The notes under the pieces were generated by a model, which made no database searches, was not told the DNA's origin, and was given only the letters and a program-made list of their open reading frames with translations. A program made the translations under genes and the position numbers. From positions 1 through 7,491 of the forward strand of contig DAOTTW010000146.1 in the NCBI GenBank assembly GCA_034437615.1: a stretch of 7,491 nt of DNA, written 5' to 3'. This document shows positions 1 through 7,041 of this stretch, piece after piece (the first letter of the stretch is position 1; every line of letters begins with the position of its first letter). Source of the DNA: DAOTTW01 sp034437615 (GTDB lineage: Bacteria > Chloroflexota > Anaerolineae > Aggregatilineales > Phototrophicaceae).

Positions 1-198
1 CGCCCAGCGCAGTCATTTGTGTTGCGCGTGACCGCCACGCCGACCTTTACGCCGAGTCCGACGCCGATACCGGAAACCACCGAGGAAGCGCCGACGCTGA
101 GCATATCAAACGAGCAATTGCTGGTGTTGGCCGCCGGGGGATTGCTGTTGCTGGTGATCGTCGTGCTTGGGGTCGTCTTATCCAGTCGTCGGCGTTAA
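1..198 (+). CDS. C-terminal end of a membrane-anchored surface protein (partial)
   Basis: Reading frame 1 is open from the window edge to a TAA at 196-198, giving 65 visible residues. They show three zones. Residues 11-32 are a Thr/Pro-rich stretch (TPTFTPSPTPIPETTEE), typical of extracellular stalks. Residues 40-60 are a strongly hydrophobic membrane span (LLVLAAGGLLLLVIVVLGVVL). The end is a positively charged tail, SSRRR. The order stalk, span, Arg tail implies that the missing N-terminal part is outside the cell and the tail is in the cytoplasm. The true start lies off the window, so the function of the main domain cannot be judged. The stop is 44 bp before rlmN on the same strand, so the two may share a transcript. 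Confidence is high for a coding end and low for anything about its role. Confidence 0.75.
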   Translation, partial: RPAQSFVLRVTATPTFTPSPTPIPETTEEAPTLSISNEQLLVLAAGGLLLLVIVVLGVVLSSRRR

Positions 199-242
199 AA
201 TATCTGGTCCATGACGTATACAGGAAATAACCACACATCCCT

Positions 243-1292
243 ATGATAAATCTGTATGAACTGAGCTACGACGAACTTGTTGCCCTGCTGCAAACGTGGG
301 GCGAACCCGGATTCCGGGGTCGGCAGGTGTGGTCGTGGCTGTATGATAAGCGCGTGAGCGCGTTTGAGGCGATGACAAACCTGCCTGTTGGCCTGCGTGA
401 GCGCCTACAGGCTGAAACCAGGCTCGGCACGCTGCGCGTTGCCACCGAGCAGCGCAGCAAGGACGGCACGGTTAAGCGCCTGTATCAATTGCAGGACGGG
501 CAGTATATCGAGTCGGTGCTGATGCCGTATGACGATCAGCGCCGCACAGCCTGCATTTCATCACAGGCCGGGTGTGCGATGGGCTGCGTTTTCTGTGCGA
601 CGGGGCAGATGGGCTTTGCCCGCAACCTGAGCGCCGCCGAAATCGTGGAGCAGGCCATGCACTTTGCTGCTGAACTGGCCACGAAGGGCGAACGCCTGAG
701 CAATATCGTGCTGATGGGCATGGGCGAGCCGTTCCACAATTACGACGCCACGCTGCAAGCGATTCAGCGGCTGATGGACGAACTCGGCATCGGGGCGCGG
801 CATATCACCGTGAGTACGGTGGGGCTGGTGCCACAGATTCGGCGCTTTGCGGATGAGGGCTTGCAAGTCGGCTTAGCGATCAGCTTGCACAAGGCCAGTG
901 ACGCCGAACGCACGCCGTTGATGCCTGTGAATAAGCGCTGGCCCATCGCAGACCTGATCGCGGCGTGTGAATACTACATCGAGCGTACTAACCGGCGCGT
1001 GACCTTCGAGTGGGCGGCGATTGCAGGCGAAAACGACACGCCCGAAGAAGCGCATAAACTCGGTCGGCTATTGCGGGGGCTGAATTGCCATGTGAATATT
1101 ATCCCGCTGAACCCCACCGGGGGCTATACGGGCATCCCGGCGGACGCAAGCGCCATTCAGGAATTCATCGGCATCTTAGCAACGTATAACGTCCCTGCAA
1201 CGGTGCGGATGCGACGCGGCATCGACATCGACGCGGGCTGTGGCCAACTCAAGGCCAGCATTATCCAACCACAGGAGATTGCCACCTCATGA
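243..1292 (+). CDS. rlmN: 23S rRNA (adenine(2503)-C(2))-methyltransferase RlmN
   Basis: This is a radical-SAM enzyme that methylates C2 of A2503 in 23S rRNA and, in characterised homologues, of A37 in some tRNAs; it acts in the cytoplasm. The 349 residues match the usual family length. The iron-sulfur motif is CX3CX2C (C111, C115, C118) within 'SQAGCAMGCVFCATGQMGF'. The two cysteines that do the chemistry are present: C104 in 'ACISSQAGC', seven residues before the cluster like E. coli C118, and C333 in 'DIDAGCGQL', equivalent to E. coli C355. The SAM-binding 'GMGEP' lies at 159-163. 'FRGRQVWSWLY' near residue 24 is the usual N-terminal helical region. The related Cfr enzyme shares the core, but the length, the N-terminus and the context fit RlmN. 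The ATG at 243 has only a distant AGGAA (222-226) upstream. The stop overlaps the next start by 4 bp (ATGA), which suggests translational coupling. Confidence 0.97.
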   Translation: MINLYELSYDELVALLQTWGEPGFRGRQVWSWLYDKRVSAFEAMTNLPVGLRERLQAETRLGTLRVATEQRSKDGTVKRLYQLQDGQYIESVLMPYDDQRRTACISSQAGCAMGCVFCATGQMGFARNLSAAEIVEQAMHFAAELATKGERLSNIVLMGMGEPFHNYDATLQAIQRLMDELGIGARHITVSTVGLVPQIRRFADEGLQVGLAISLHKASDAERTPLMPVNKRWPIADLIAACEYYIERTNRRVTFEWAAIAGENDTPEEAHKLGRLLRGLNCHVNIIPLNPTGGYTGIPADASAIQEFIGILATYNVPATVRMRRGIDIDAGCGQLKASIIQPQEIATS

Positions 1293-2044
1293 CCAAGAAA
1301 ATACCTTATGCATACGTGCAGGCCGTGTGGCCGGAGCAACTGGTGTATATCAGCGAAGCAGAACAACCGGACTGGGAACATACGGCGCTCGTCGATTGCT
1401 ATGAAAGAGCACCGGACGAATTCAAAGCGATCAACTTTCATGGGCGGCGCGTGGTGGCCATGCACGACGCCAGCGGCACGTTTCAGCCACAACCCGTGAG
1501 TGAACTGGCAGATGCGGCGGGCCAAACAGACGCAGCAGAAGCCAGTGCTACCGCTGAGGCCGCTGCAACTGAAGCGGCGGCTGCAAGCAGCGACGGCGGC
1601 CAACCAGAGCAACCGGAACAAGCTCAATCAACGCTGCCCCCGGACGCCATCGACATCACCGACCAGCTTGAATTGGCTGAAGATGTCGATACCAGTAGCA
1701 ATCTGTGGATGTACTTCTTCTCTGATCCGCCGATTTTTGTGGAGTTCGCACATCCGGTGCTGGTGGTTCACATGCGTTCTAAGCTGCGTGCAAGGGGCTG
1801 GGAATCCATCAACGTGCGCCATATGAAGGACGGGGAATACATCCCGCCTGATCGTGGCGAGAACGAAAACCAAGATGGACATGAAAACCAAGATGGGCAT
1901 GAAAACCAAGATGGACATGGAGCCGAGGCCAACGCAGAAACAGACGCAGCCAGCGACGCCGAGGCCAACGCAGAAACAGACGCAGCCAGCGACGCCGAGG
2001 CCAATGCAGAAACAGACGCAGCCAGGACAGAAGATAACGAATAG
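1289..2044 (+). CDS. Hypothetical protein with Ala-rich linker and tandem-repeat acidic tail
   Basis: I do not recognise this 251-residue protein. Two stretches look folded: residues 1-70 ('PYAYVQAVWPEQLVYI', 'INFHGRRVVAMHD') and about 118-190, rich in aromatics ('SNLWMYFFSDPPIFVEF', 'VLVVHMRSKLRARGWESI'). Between them, residues 73-115 are a low-complexity Ala/Glu/Thr/Gln linker. From residue 193 the protein is pure repeat: ENQDGH three times, then the 12-residue unit AEANAETDAASD almost three times, ending in TEDNE. There is no signal peptide and no convincing membrane span, so it is probably cytoplasmic. The start is supported by AGGAGA at 1273-1278, ten bases before the ATG, and by the ATGA overlap with rlmN. 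The tail is very acidic and probably disordered. Its position between rlmN and a glycan-lipid enzyme gives no clear functional clue. I am confident it is coding; no function is proposed. Confidence 0.85.
   Translation: MTKKIPYAYVQAVWPEQLVYISEAEQPDWEHTALVDCYERAPDEFKAINFHGRRVVAMHDASGTFQPQPVSELADAAGQTDAAEASATAEAAATEAAAASSDGGQPEQPEQAQSTLPPDAIDITDQLELAEDVDTSSNLWMYFFSDPPIFVEFAHPVLVVHMRSKLRARGWESINVRHMKDGEYIPPDRGENENQDGHENQDGHENQDGHGAEANAETDAASDAEANAETDAASDAEANAETDAARTEDNE
1865..1918 (+). repeat. 18-bp tandem repeat, three copies, in frame
   Basis: The unit GAAAACCAAGATGGACAT occurs at 1865-1882, 1883-1900 and 1901-1918. The middle copy differs by one base (GGGCAT instead of GGACAT, a silent Gly codon change). 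The unit length is a multiple of three and in phase with the host gene, so each copy encodes ENQDGH. Near identity at the DNA level, including codon choice, points to recent duplication by slippage or unequal recombination rather than to protein-level selection alone. Confidence 0.97.
1922..2023 (+). repeat. 36-bp tandem repeat, 2.8 copies, in frame
   Basis: Copies lie at 1922-1957, 1958-1993 and a partial 30-bp copy at 1994-2023. The only difference seen is AAC to AAT (Asn codon, silent) in the third copy. Each full copy encodes AEANAETDAASD. The block starts three bases after the 18-bp repeats end, so two unrelated periodicities sit back to back in the same gene tail. The unit is a multiple of three, so changes in copy number would keep the frame and the terminal TEDNE. 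Confidence 0.97.
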
Positions 2045-2077
2045 CAAGACGACCGCAAGGCGCACAGAGGATTTTGC

Positions 2078-3094
2078 GTGATGGAAGCCACATTGCAATA
2101 CATCCCGATCATGATTGTAGGCTTTGCGGCCTCGTTGGGCCTAACGCCGATCTCGCGGCAGATCGCTATGCGCATTGGCGTCGTGGATAAGCCCAATCAG
2201 CGCAAAATCCACCTGGATAACAAGCCGCTGATGGGTGGGTTGGCGATTTATGCGGCGCTGGTGCTGTCATTGCTGTTGTTCAGCCCGGCGCAGCACATTG
2301 CCGAACTGGTCGCAATTAGCGTGGGGGCGGGTGTGCTGGCGCTGGTCGGCCTGCTGGATGATCGTTTTCAGCTTGGGGTTGTTGTGCGTTTGCTGGCGAT
2401 GATCGCGGCAACGGTGGTCTTGATTATCGCAGGCATACAGATACGTGTGTTCGGCGTACCGTCGCTGGATATTGCGCTGACGATTGTCTGGGTGCTGGCG
2501 CTGACGAATTCGCTGAACTTCCTGGATAACATGGATGGCCTTTCGGCGGGTATTGCGACGATTGGCGCGTTCTTCTTCCTGCTGATTGCGCTCTCACAGG
2601 GGCAGGTGTTGGTGAGTATGCTGGCGGCGGCGCTCTTCGGTAGTGCGGTGGGCTTTTTGGCGTATAACTTCAATCCGGCGAGCACGTTTATGGGCGATAT
2701 GGGCGCGTTGGTGCTGGGGTTTGTGCTGTCGGCGCTGGCCATTAAGCTGAACTTTGCCGATCAGCCGCTAAACGTGACGTGGATGGTGCCCGTGCTGGTG
2801 CTGGCGCTGCCGATCTTTGATATTAACCTGGTGGTGTGGACGCGCCTGGCTGAGGGGCGCTCACCGTTTGATGGCGGCAAGGACCATACATCGCACCGCC
2901 TGATGAGTGTCGGCCTCAGTCAGCGGCAAACGCTGCTGGTGCTGTATGGCTGCTGTGTGCTGTACGGTATGCTTGCGCTGGCTGTGAGCGCGTTACCTGC
3001 TGGCACAGGCTTCATCGTCGGTGTGATTGCGCTAGCTGCATTGCTGCTGCTGTTCGCTGTCATGGTGTGGCTTCGCCAACGCTATCAGAGGTAA
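2078..3094 (+). CDS. WecA/TagO-like undecaprenyl-phosphate sugar-1-phosphate transferase (MraY/GT4-like phosphoglycosyltransferase family)
   Basis: This integral membrane enzyme moves a sugar-1-phosphate, in the family usually GlcNAc-1-P from UDP-GlcNAc, onto undecaprenyl phosphate. That is the first step of wall teichoic acid, O-antigen or similar glycan assembly. Family motifs occur in order: 'DKPNQRKIHLDNKPLMGG' (37-54), 'GLLDD' with the Asp pair D94/D95, 'NSLNFLDNMDGLSAG' (144-158), 'FMGDMG' (204-209), and the cytoplasmic loop 'GGKDHTSHRL' (266-275) with H270 and H273. The 'DHTSHR' form is typical of WecA/TagO rather than MraY. About eleven hydrophobic segments fill its 338 residues, a normal length. 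The start is GTG 2078 or the adjacent ATG 2081; AGAGG at 2066-2070 lies 7 and 10 bases before them, so both are workable. The gene lies 33 bp after the hypothetical protein and just before a glycosyltransferase, which suits a shared glycan pathway. The exact sugar cannot be told. Confidence 0.92.
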   Translation: MMEATLQYIPIMIVGFAASLGLTPISRQIAMRIGVVDKPNQRKIHLDNKPLMGGLAIYAALVLSLLLFSPAQHIAELVAISVGAGVLALVGLLDDRFQLGVVVRLLAMIAATVVLIIAGIQIRVFGVPSLDIALTIVWVLALTNSLNFLDNMDGLSAGIATIGAFFFLLIALSQGQVLVSMLAAALFGSAVGFLAYNFNPASTFMGDMGALVLGFVLSALAIKLNFADQPLNVTWMVPVLVLALPIFDINLVVWTRLAEGRSPFDGGKDHTSHRLMSVGLSQRQTLLVLYGCCVLYGMLALAVSALPAGTGFIVGVIALAALLLLFAVMVWLRQRYQR

Positions 3095-3098
3095 TCAG

Positions 3099-3149
3099 AT
3101 GCAGCGTGTTTGCACAGTTGCTTGTCGTCAACACGTGGCGCAACGCTAA
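3099..3149 (+). CDS. Possible 16-codon leader ORF coupled to the glycosyltransferase
   Basis: An ATG at 3099 follows AGAGGT (3087-3092) with a six-base gap, the best ribosome-binding site in this part of the window. The frame reads MQRVCTVACRQHVAQR and stops with TAA at 3147-3149. The last A of that stop is the first base of the ATG I prefer for the glycosyltransferase (TAATG). The glycosyltransferase ATG has no clear Shine-Dalgarno of its own, so ribosomes ending here could restart on it. The peptide itself matches nothing I know. The alternative is chance: short frames are common, and only the ribosome-binding site and the stop/start overlap argue for use. Confidence 0.4.
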   Translation: MQRVCTVACRQHVAQR

Positions 3150-4294
3150 TGCGGGTCGTCCACGTCATCAAGGCCACGCGCATCAGCGGCGCAGAGCGTC
3201 ATCTGCTGACGTTGCTGCCTGCTATGGTGCAACGCGGCCTTGATGTGCATTTGCTGCTGTTGTTGGAGCCAGATAAGCCGATGGCTGCGTTCGTCGCGCA
3301 GGCTGAGGCGGGCGGCATCCATGTGCAGCGCTTGCTGATCCGCAGGGATTACGATGTGCGCCTGATCTATGCGCTGCGTAAGCGCTTACGGACGCTGAAG
3401 CCAGACATCGTACATACGCACCTGATTCACGCGGATGTGCTGGCGATTCCGGCGGCGCGGCTAGCGGGTGTGCCCGTGATTATCACTGGCCGCCACAATG
3501 ACGACGCCTTCCGGCGGCGCTTGTTGATCCGCACGCTGAACCGTCGCCTGTGGCGCAGCGCGACGGCTGGTATTGCTATCTCGGATGCCATCCGACAATT
3601 TGCCGCAGCAGTGGAACGCGCCCCGGCAGCTAGAATCCATGTGGTGCATTACGGCATCGACTACGCCAGTTTATCCCCACAGCAGATCAGTAGCGCCCGC
3701 GCCGACCTGCGTCAGATGCTTGGGGTGCCGGATGATGCGCTGTTGCTGGGCACGGCGGCGCGTTTGATCCAGCAGAAGGGGCTGTCATATGCCTTGCGTG
3801 CGCTGGGCCAGATCAAGGCGGATTACCCGCATCTGTATTATGTCATCGCTGGCGAGGGGCCGTTGCAGGATGCGCTGGAAAAAGAGGCGCGGCGGCTTGG
3901 CTTGCAGCGGCGGGTGATCTTCCTGGGGTGGCGCGAGGACGTACTCGATATTATGGCGGGGCTGGATGTGTTCTTGCTGCCGTCGTTGTGGGAAGGGCTG
4001 GGCCTGGTGCTGCTGGAGGCCATGTCGCGGCGCTTGCCGATTGTGGCCAGTGATGTCAGCGCGATTCCAGAGGTGGTGACGCACGGCGAAACGGGCATTC
4101 TCGTTCCGCCAGGGCAGCCTGCACCACTGGCAGAGGCGCTGCGGCAGTTGCTGGATGATGCACCGCTGCGCCGACACATGGGCCTGCTGGGTGAGGATCG
4201 GCTGGAGACGCATTTCAGCAGTCAGCGCATGATTGACGAGACGCTGACGATTTATCGCGATTTGTGCGCTCACAGTGCCACCACAGCATTTTAA
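3149..4294 (+). CDS. GT4-family glycosyltransferase (GT-B fold)
   Basis: This is a retaining glycosyltransferase of the GT4 type, expected to transfer a nucleotide-activated sugar to a lipid-linked or surface glycan on the cytoplasmic face of the membrane. With the ATG at 3149 it has 381 residues, normal for the family. The N-terminal Rossmann half starts 'MRVVHVIKATRISGAERHLL' with the G-x-E loop. The C-terminal half has 'GTAARLIQQKG' (R205 and K210, the usual phosphate contacts), 'IAGEGP' ending at 238, and the signature EX7E as 'EGLGLVLLE' (E282 and E290). The frame also extends to a TTG at 3110, but the extra 13 residues precede the typical 'MRVVHVI' beginning, so I chose 3149. It lies just downstream of the WecA-like gene and may extend the glycan that enzyme starts. 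Acceptor and donor sugars cannot be told from sequence. Confidence 0.9.
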   Translation: MRVVHVIKATRISGAERHLLTLLPAMVQRGLDVHLLLLLEPDKPMAAFVAQAEAGGIHVQRLLIRRDYDVRLIYALRKRLRTLKPDIVHTHLIHADVLAIPAARLAGVPVIITGRHNDDAFRRRLLIRTLNRRLWRSATAGIAISDAIRQFAAAVERAPAARIHVVHYGIDYASLSPQQISSARADLRQMLGVPDDALLLGTAARLIQQKGLSYALRALGQIKADYPHLYYVIAGEGPLQDALEKEARRLGLQRRVIFLGWREDVLDIMAGLDVFLLPSLWEGLGLVLLEAMSRRLPIVASDVSAIPEVVTHGETGILVPPGQPAPLAEALRQLLDDAPLRRHMGLLGEDRLETHFSSQRMIDETLTIYRDLCAHSATTAF

Positions 4295-4316
4295 CCGTAC
4301 TTTTTCCCCACGTGCT

Positions 4317-4345
4317 TTGTGGCTTTGTCCTGCGTACAGTACACT
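4317..4345 (+). promoter_or_regulatory. Weak sigma-70-like promoter candidate
   Basis: In the 116-bp spacer before the secreted protein gene, TTGTGG (4317-4322) and TACACT (4340-4345) are 17 bases apart. They match the consensus at three and four of six positions, so this is only a candidate. GTACaGTAC (4334-4342), a small palindrome, overlaps the -10 box and could be an operator half-site pair. A second possible -10, TCTAAT at 4376-4381, lies closer to the gene and overlaps the right arm of a short inverted repeat (AGCGC 4360-4364, GCGCT 4372-4376). No strong T-rich terminator follows the glycosyltransferase, so read-through is also possible. Confidence 0.3.
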
Positions 4346-4393
4346 AGAGATAGGTTTTCAGCGCGAGCACAGCGCTCTAATTTGCATTTTTTG

Positions 4394-4399
4394 AAAGGA
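4394..4399 (+). promoter_or_regulatory. Ribosome-binding site for the secreted SH3/WD40 protein
   Basis: AAAGGA sits eleven bases before the ATG at 4411. It supports that ATG as the start, as does the signal peptide that follows immediately. Confidence 0.7.
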
Positions 4400-4410
4400 T
4401 ATTAGCTTCC

Positions 4411-7041
4411 ATGCTGAGGAAAATTAGCGCCTATGCGTTATCAAGTGTATTTTTGCTGTTGCTGATACTGGGTGGCGGTGTGGCACAGGCCCAAACCAGC
4501 GGCGACGCTCAACTGCGTGAGCTAGCCATCAGCCGCGCACAAGAGGAACTCAACCGCTCCACGCGCCCGGAGCGCTGGACATTCGTCATTCAGAATGACG
4601 TGGGCGAATCGTCGCTGGGGTGTCCATTGGTCGAAGGCAGCGACCTGGGGCGGACGGTGGCTGTATACGTCTATCAGCTTTTCTACAGTGACGCGACGTA
4701 TGAGGTGCGCGTTGCGTCGGATCAGAGCATCGTCATCCCGTGTGATGTGGATTTTGGCGACATCGAAGCGCCGGATACGGGCGATGATGGTGATGAGGAT
4801 GATGACGATAGCGGCCAGCCCAGCGGTGACACCTGCACCGTGACGCCCAACGGCAACACGAACCTGCTGGCACAGCCCGAACTTGGCTCTGATGAACTGA
4901 ATAACGCGGTGGTCGGTGGGCAGGCGTACCCGGCAGTGGCACGCAGCGGAGATAGCCAATGGTATTGGCTGTCGTATGCTGAAAATGGGCAGGGCGTTGG
5001 CTGGCTGACGGCGAACTTTGCGACGCTGAACGGCCCGTGTGCTGAATTGCCCGTGCGTGCTGCGGATGCCGCAGTGGACGTTTGCACGGCGAACCTGACG
5101 ACCAGTGGCGTTGCCAATAGGCAGCCGGGGTCACAGGCGGGGGATGCGTTCGGCGTCTTTGCGAATACCAGCCTGCCTGCTGTGCGCATCACACAGGACC
5201 GCACCTCGGTTCAGGTGGCGCAGGATGGCCAAACCGGATGGATTCCGTCGAATTGGGCCACGCTGACCGGGGACGCCTGCAACACGCTGCCTGTCTTTAA
5301 CCCGGCGGTTGGCGCACCAGATGACGACGACAGCGATACAGGCGACACAACAGGCCAGTGCACGATTGAGCCAAACGGCGCGTTTGCCAATGTGCGTAAC
5401 TATCCCGACGAAAACCGCCCGGATTCACTGGTTGGGCAGATTTTCCAGGGCACGCAAACGCCTGTGGTTGGCATCAACCCGCAACGAAGCTGGTATCGCA
5501 TCGCTGAGGGCTGGGTGGCGACCTTCGTGGTGCAAAGCAGCGGCAATTGCTCGAACCTGTCACCGATCGACCCCGACGATCCCAACGCCATCACGCCGAC
5601 GGTGGCCCCCGTTGGTACAGGCTCCAATTCCAATGTGCAGCGTCCTAACCCCTCGGATGCGTTTGAATGTCCGGCGAATTTCACGGGGTATATGGTGCCG
5701 CGCATCGTGGGGGGCAACGCTACGGCGTCCGTTGTGGCGGGTGGTCTGCCGAATGTCATCCGGGATTATCCATCGACGCAGGGCACAGAGCGCCTCGGCT
5801 TGATCCAGCCGAACCGCACGCTTGACCGCGTGCTGAATGGCCCGCTGTGCAATGAGGGCTTTGTGTGGTGGCAGGTGACGTTTGATGGTGAAACAGGCTG
5901 GACGGTTGAGTCAGAGGTCGATCAAGGGCCGGATGGGACCTACTATCTGGAGCCGACAGCAGGTAATGCGGCCCCACCCGGCACCTATACAGATCAGGCA
6001 CCTGCTGCACCCGCTTCGACTGCTGCGACACAAGCGGGGCCGGGCCAGCCGAGCATCCTGCGCACGGTTGGATTTGCCGATGGTGGCAATTTGATCGGTT
6101 TTGCACCTGGCAGTCAGGATGTCATGATCCGGGCCAACGATAGCACCGCCATCACGTTTTACGATTTCGTCAGTGGTGCCAGCACAGGCCGCAACCTGGA
6201 AGTCGGCATCTTGATCGCAGCGACCACCACGCCGGATGGCCAGCTTGTGACGACGAACTTCGACAACCCCAATATCACCTTCTGGGACCTGGACACGCTC
6301 AGCCGATCACGGACAATCCAGCGCGAAGAACCGAGTGTGTACCTCACATCCATCGACTTCAACGCTGATGGCACGCTATTCGTAACGTCCAACTGCAATC
6401 AGACGAACGATGCGGGTTGCGCACAGGGCCGCGTTGATCTGTGGAACGCGAACTCCGGCCAGCTTATCCGCCAACAACCCGCGCACCCGGATGCTCCGAC
6501 GCAGGTCGGCTTTAGCGCTTCTGGCTCCCTGATCGCATCGTTGGCGTCTGATGGCGTTCAGGTCTGGGATGTGGTTTCGGGTGCTTTTGTGAGCGCGTTT
6601 GCCGCATCCCCGGATATCCCGATCAGCGCCTTCGACTTTTTGCCGACGGGTGAACTGGTCTTCGGGGTCTGTGCACAGGATGCCGTCAATGCGGCGGGTG
6701 AGGTCGTCTGTGCAGCGGGGGCCGGCCTCTTGCAGATCAGTGACCCCGAAGCGGCGGATGATACGCAGCCTGGGGTTCGCCATGACGGTATGATTACGGC
6801 GGTTGCCGTCAGCCCGGATGGTCGCATGATCGCTACGGGTGATGAGACAGGCGTCGTTAAAATCTCGGATGCTGTGACGTTCGAGGAGGTCTATCAGCTT
6901 GCGTTGCACGATGCTGCGGTGACGAGCTTGGCGTTCAGCGATGATAACGTGCTGCTGGCTATCGGTGCCGCAGATTTTGACGTTGAAGCCGCAGACGTGA
7001 GCCAACTGAACCTGAGCGCTGCACCGGGCGGTAATGGCTAG
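4411..7041 (+). CDS. Secreted multidomain protein: four SH3-like modules plus WD40-type beta-propeller
   Basis: The 876-residue product starts with a signal peptide: MLRK, a hydrophobic core at about 12-24, and a likely cut after AQA (A27/Q28). No C-terminal anchor is seen, so it is probably released or held by contacts. Residues 30-118 form an N-terminal domain I do not recognise (C71, C111). Four bacterial-SH3-like modules follow at about 141-212, 224-292, 316-382 and 419-513, with typical endings such as 'GVGWLTANF', 'GQTGWIPSNW' and 'GETGWTVES'. Each is bracketed by a cysteine pair: C142/C210, C225/C290, C317/C380 and C420/C480. Acidic linkers lie at 121-134 and 303-312. After a Pro/Ala/Thr linker (515-546), residues 550-876 hold about seven WD40-like blades ('FWDLDT', 'VDLWNANSG', 'VQVWDVVSG', 'VAVSPDGRMIATG'). 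SH3-like modules often bind cell-wall peptides and propellers bind proteins, so a role as a surface scaffold is an inference. No catalytic motif is seen. Confidence 0.9.
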   Translation: MLRKISAYALSSVFLLLLILGGGVAQAQTSGDAQLRELAISRAQEELNRSTRPERWTFVIQNDVGESSLGCPLVEGSDLGRTVAVYVYQLFYSDATYEVRVASDQSIVIPCDVDFGDIEAPDTGDDGDEDDDDSGQPSGDTCTVTPNGNTNLLAQPELGSDELNNAVVGGQAYPAVARSGDSQWYWLSYAENGQGVGWLTANFATLNGPCAELPVRAADAAVDVCTANLTTSGVANRQPGSQAGDAFGVFANTSLPAVRITQDRTSVQVAQDGQTGWIPSNWATLTGDACNTLPVFNPAVGAPDDDDSDTGDTTGQCTIEPNGAFANVRNYPDENRPDSLVGQIFQGTQTPVVGINPQRSWYRIAEGWVATFVVQSSGNCSNLSPIDPDDPNAITPTVAPVGTGSNSNVQRPNPSDAFECPANFTGYMVPRIVGGNATASVVAGGLPNVIRDYPSTQGTERLGLIQPNRTLDRVLNGPLCNEGFVWWQVTFDGETGWTVESEVDQGPDGTYYLEPTAGNAAPPGTYTDQAPAAPASTAATQAGPGQPSILRTVGFADGGNLIGFAPGSQDVMIRANDSTAITFYDFVSGASTGRNLEVGILIAATTTPDGQLVTTNFDNPNITFWDLDTLSRSRTIQREEPSVYLTSIDFNADGTLFVTSNCNQTNDAGCAQGRVDLWNANSGQLIRQQPAHPDAPTQVGFSASGSLIASLASDGVQVWDVVSGAFVSAFAASPDIPISAFDFLPTGELVFGVCAQDAVNAAGEVVCAAGAGLLQISDPEAADDTQPGVRHDGMITAVAVSPDGRMIATGDETGVVKISDAVTFEEVYQLALHDAAVTSLAFSDDNVLLAIGAADFDVEAADVSQLNLSAAPGGNG

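Noticed and set aside
199..242. Dedicated promoter for rlmN
   Set aside because: The 44-bp gap has no convincing pair of -35 and -10 boxes, and read-through from the upstream gene is just as likely.
1865..2023. CRISPR-like array
   Set aside because: The repeats are directly abutting with no unique spacers, are in frame and encode a peptide repeat; no cas genes are present.
1628..2196. Long open frames on the minus strand, and in other plus frames, across the 251-residue protein gene
   Set aside because: The in-frame DNA repeats (18 and 36 bp) keep every frame open at once, so length is not evidence. The minus-strand products are themselves low-complexity repeats and have no supporting start signal, and the plus-strand gene has an RBS and coupling to rlmN.
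3110..3148. TTG start giving a 13-residue longer glycosyltransferase
   Set aside because: The GT4 N-terminus naturally begins at MRVVHVI (ATG 3149); the extra residues (MHSCLSSTRGATL) look unlike a first beta-strand, and no Shine-Dalgarno is suitably placed before the TTG.
3785..4273. 162-codon minus-strand frame inside the glycosyltransferase gene
   Set aside because: It is a shadow of the clear GT4 coding frame, with a composition rich in Gln/Arg/His/Pro and no recognisable domain.
4522..5204. Minus-strand frames opposite the secreted protein
   Set aside because: They oppose a frame with signal peptide, repeated modules and paired cysteines; their translations show no domain pattern.
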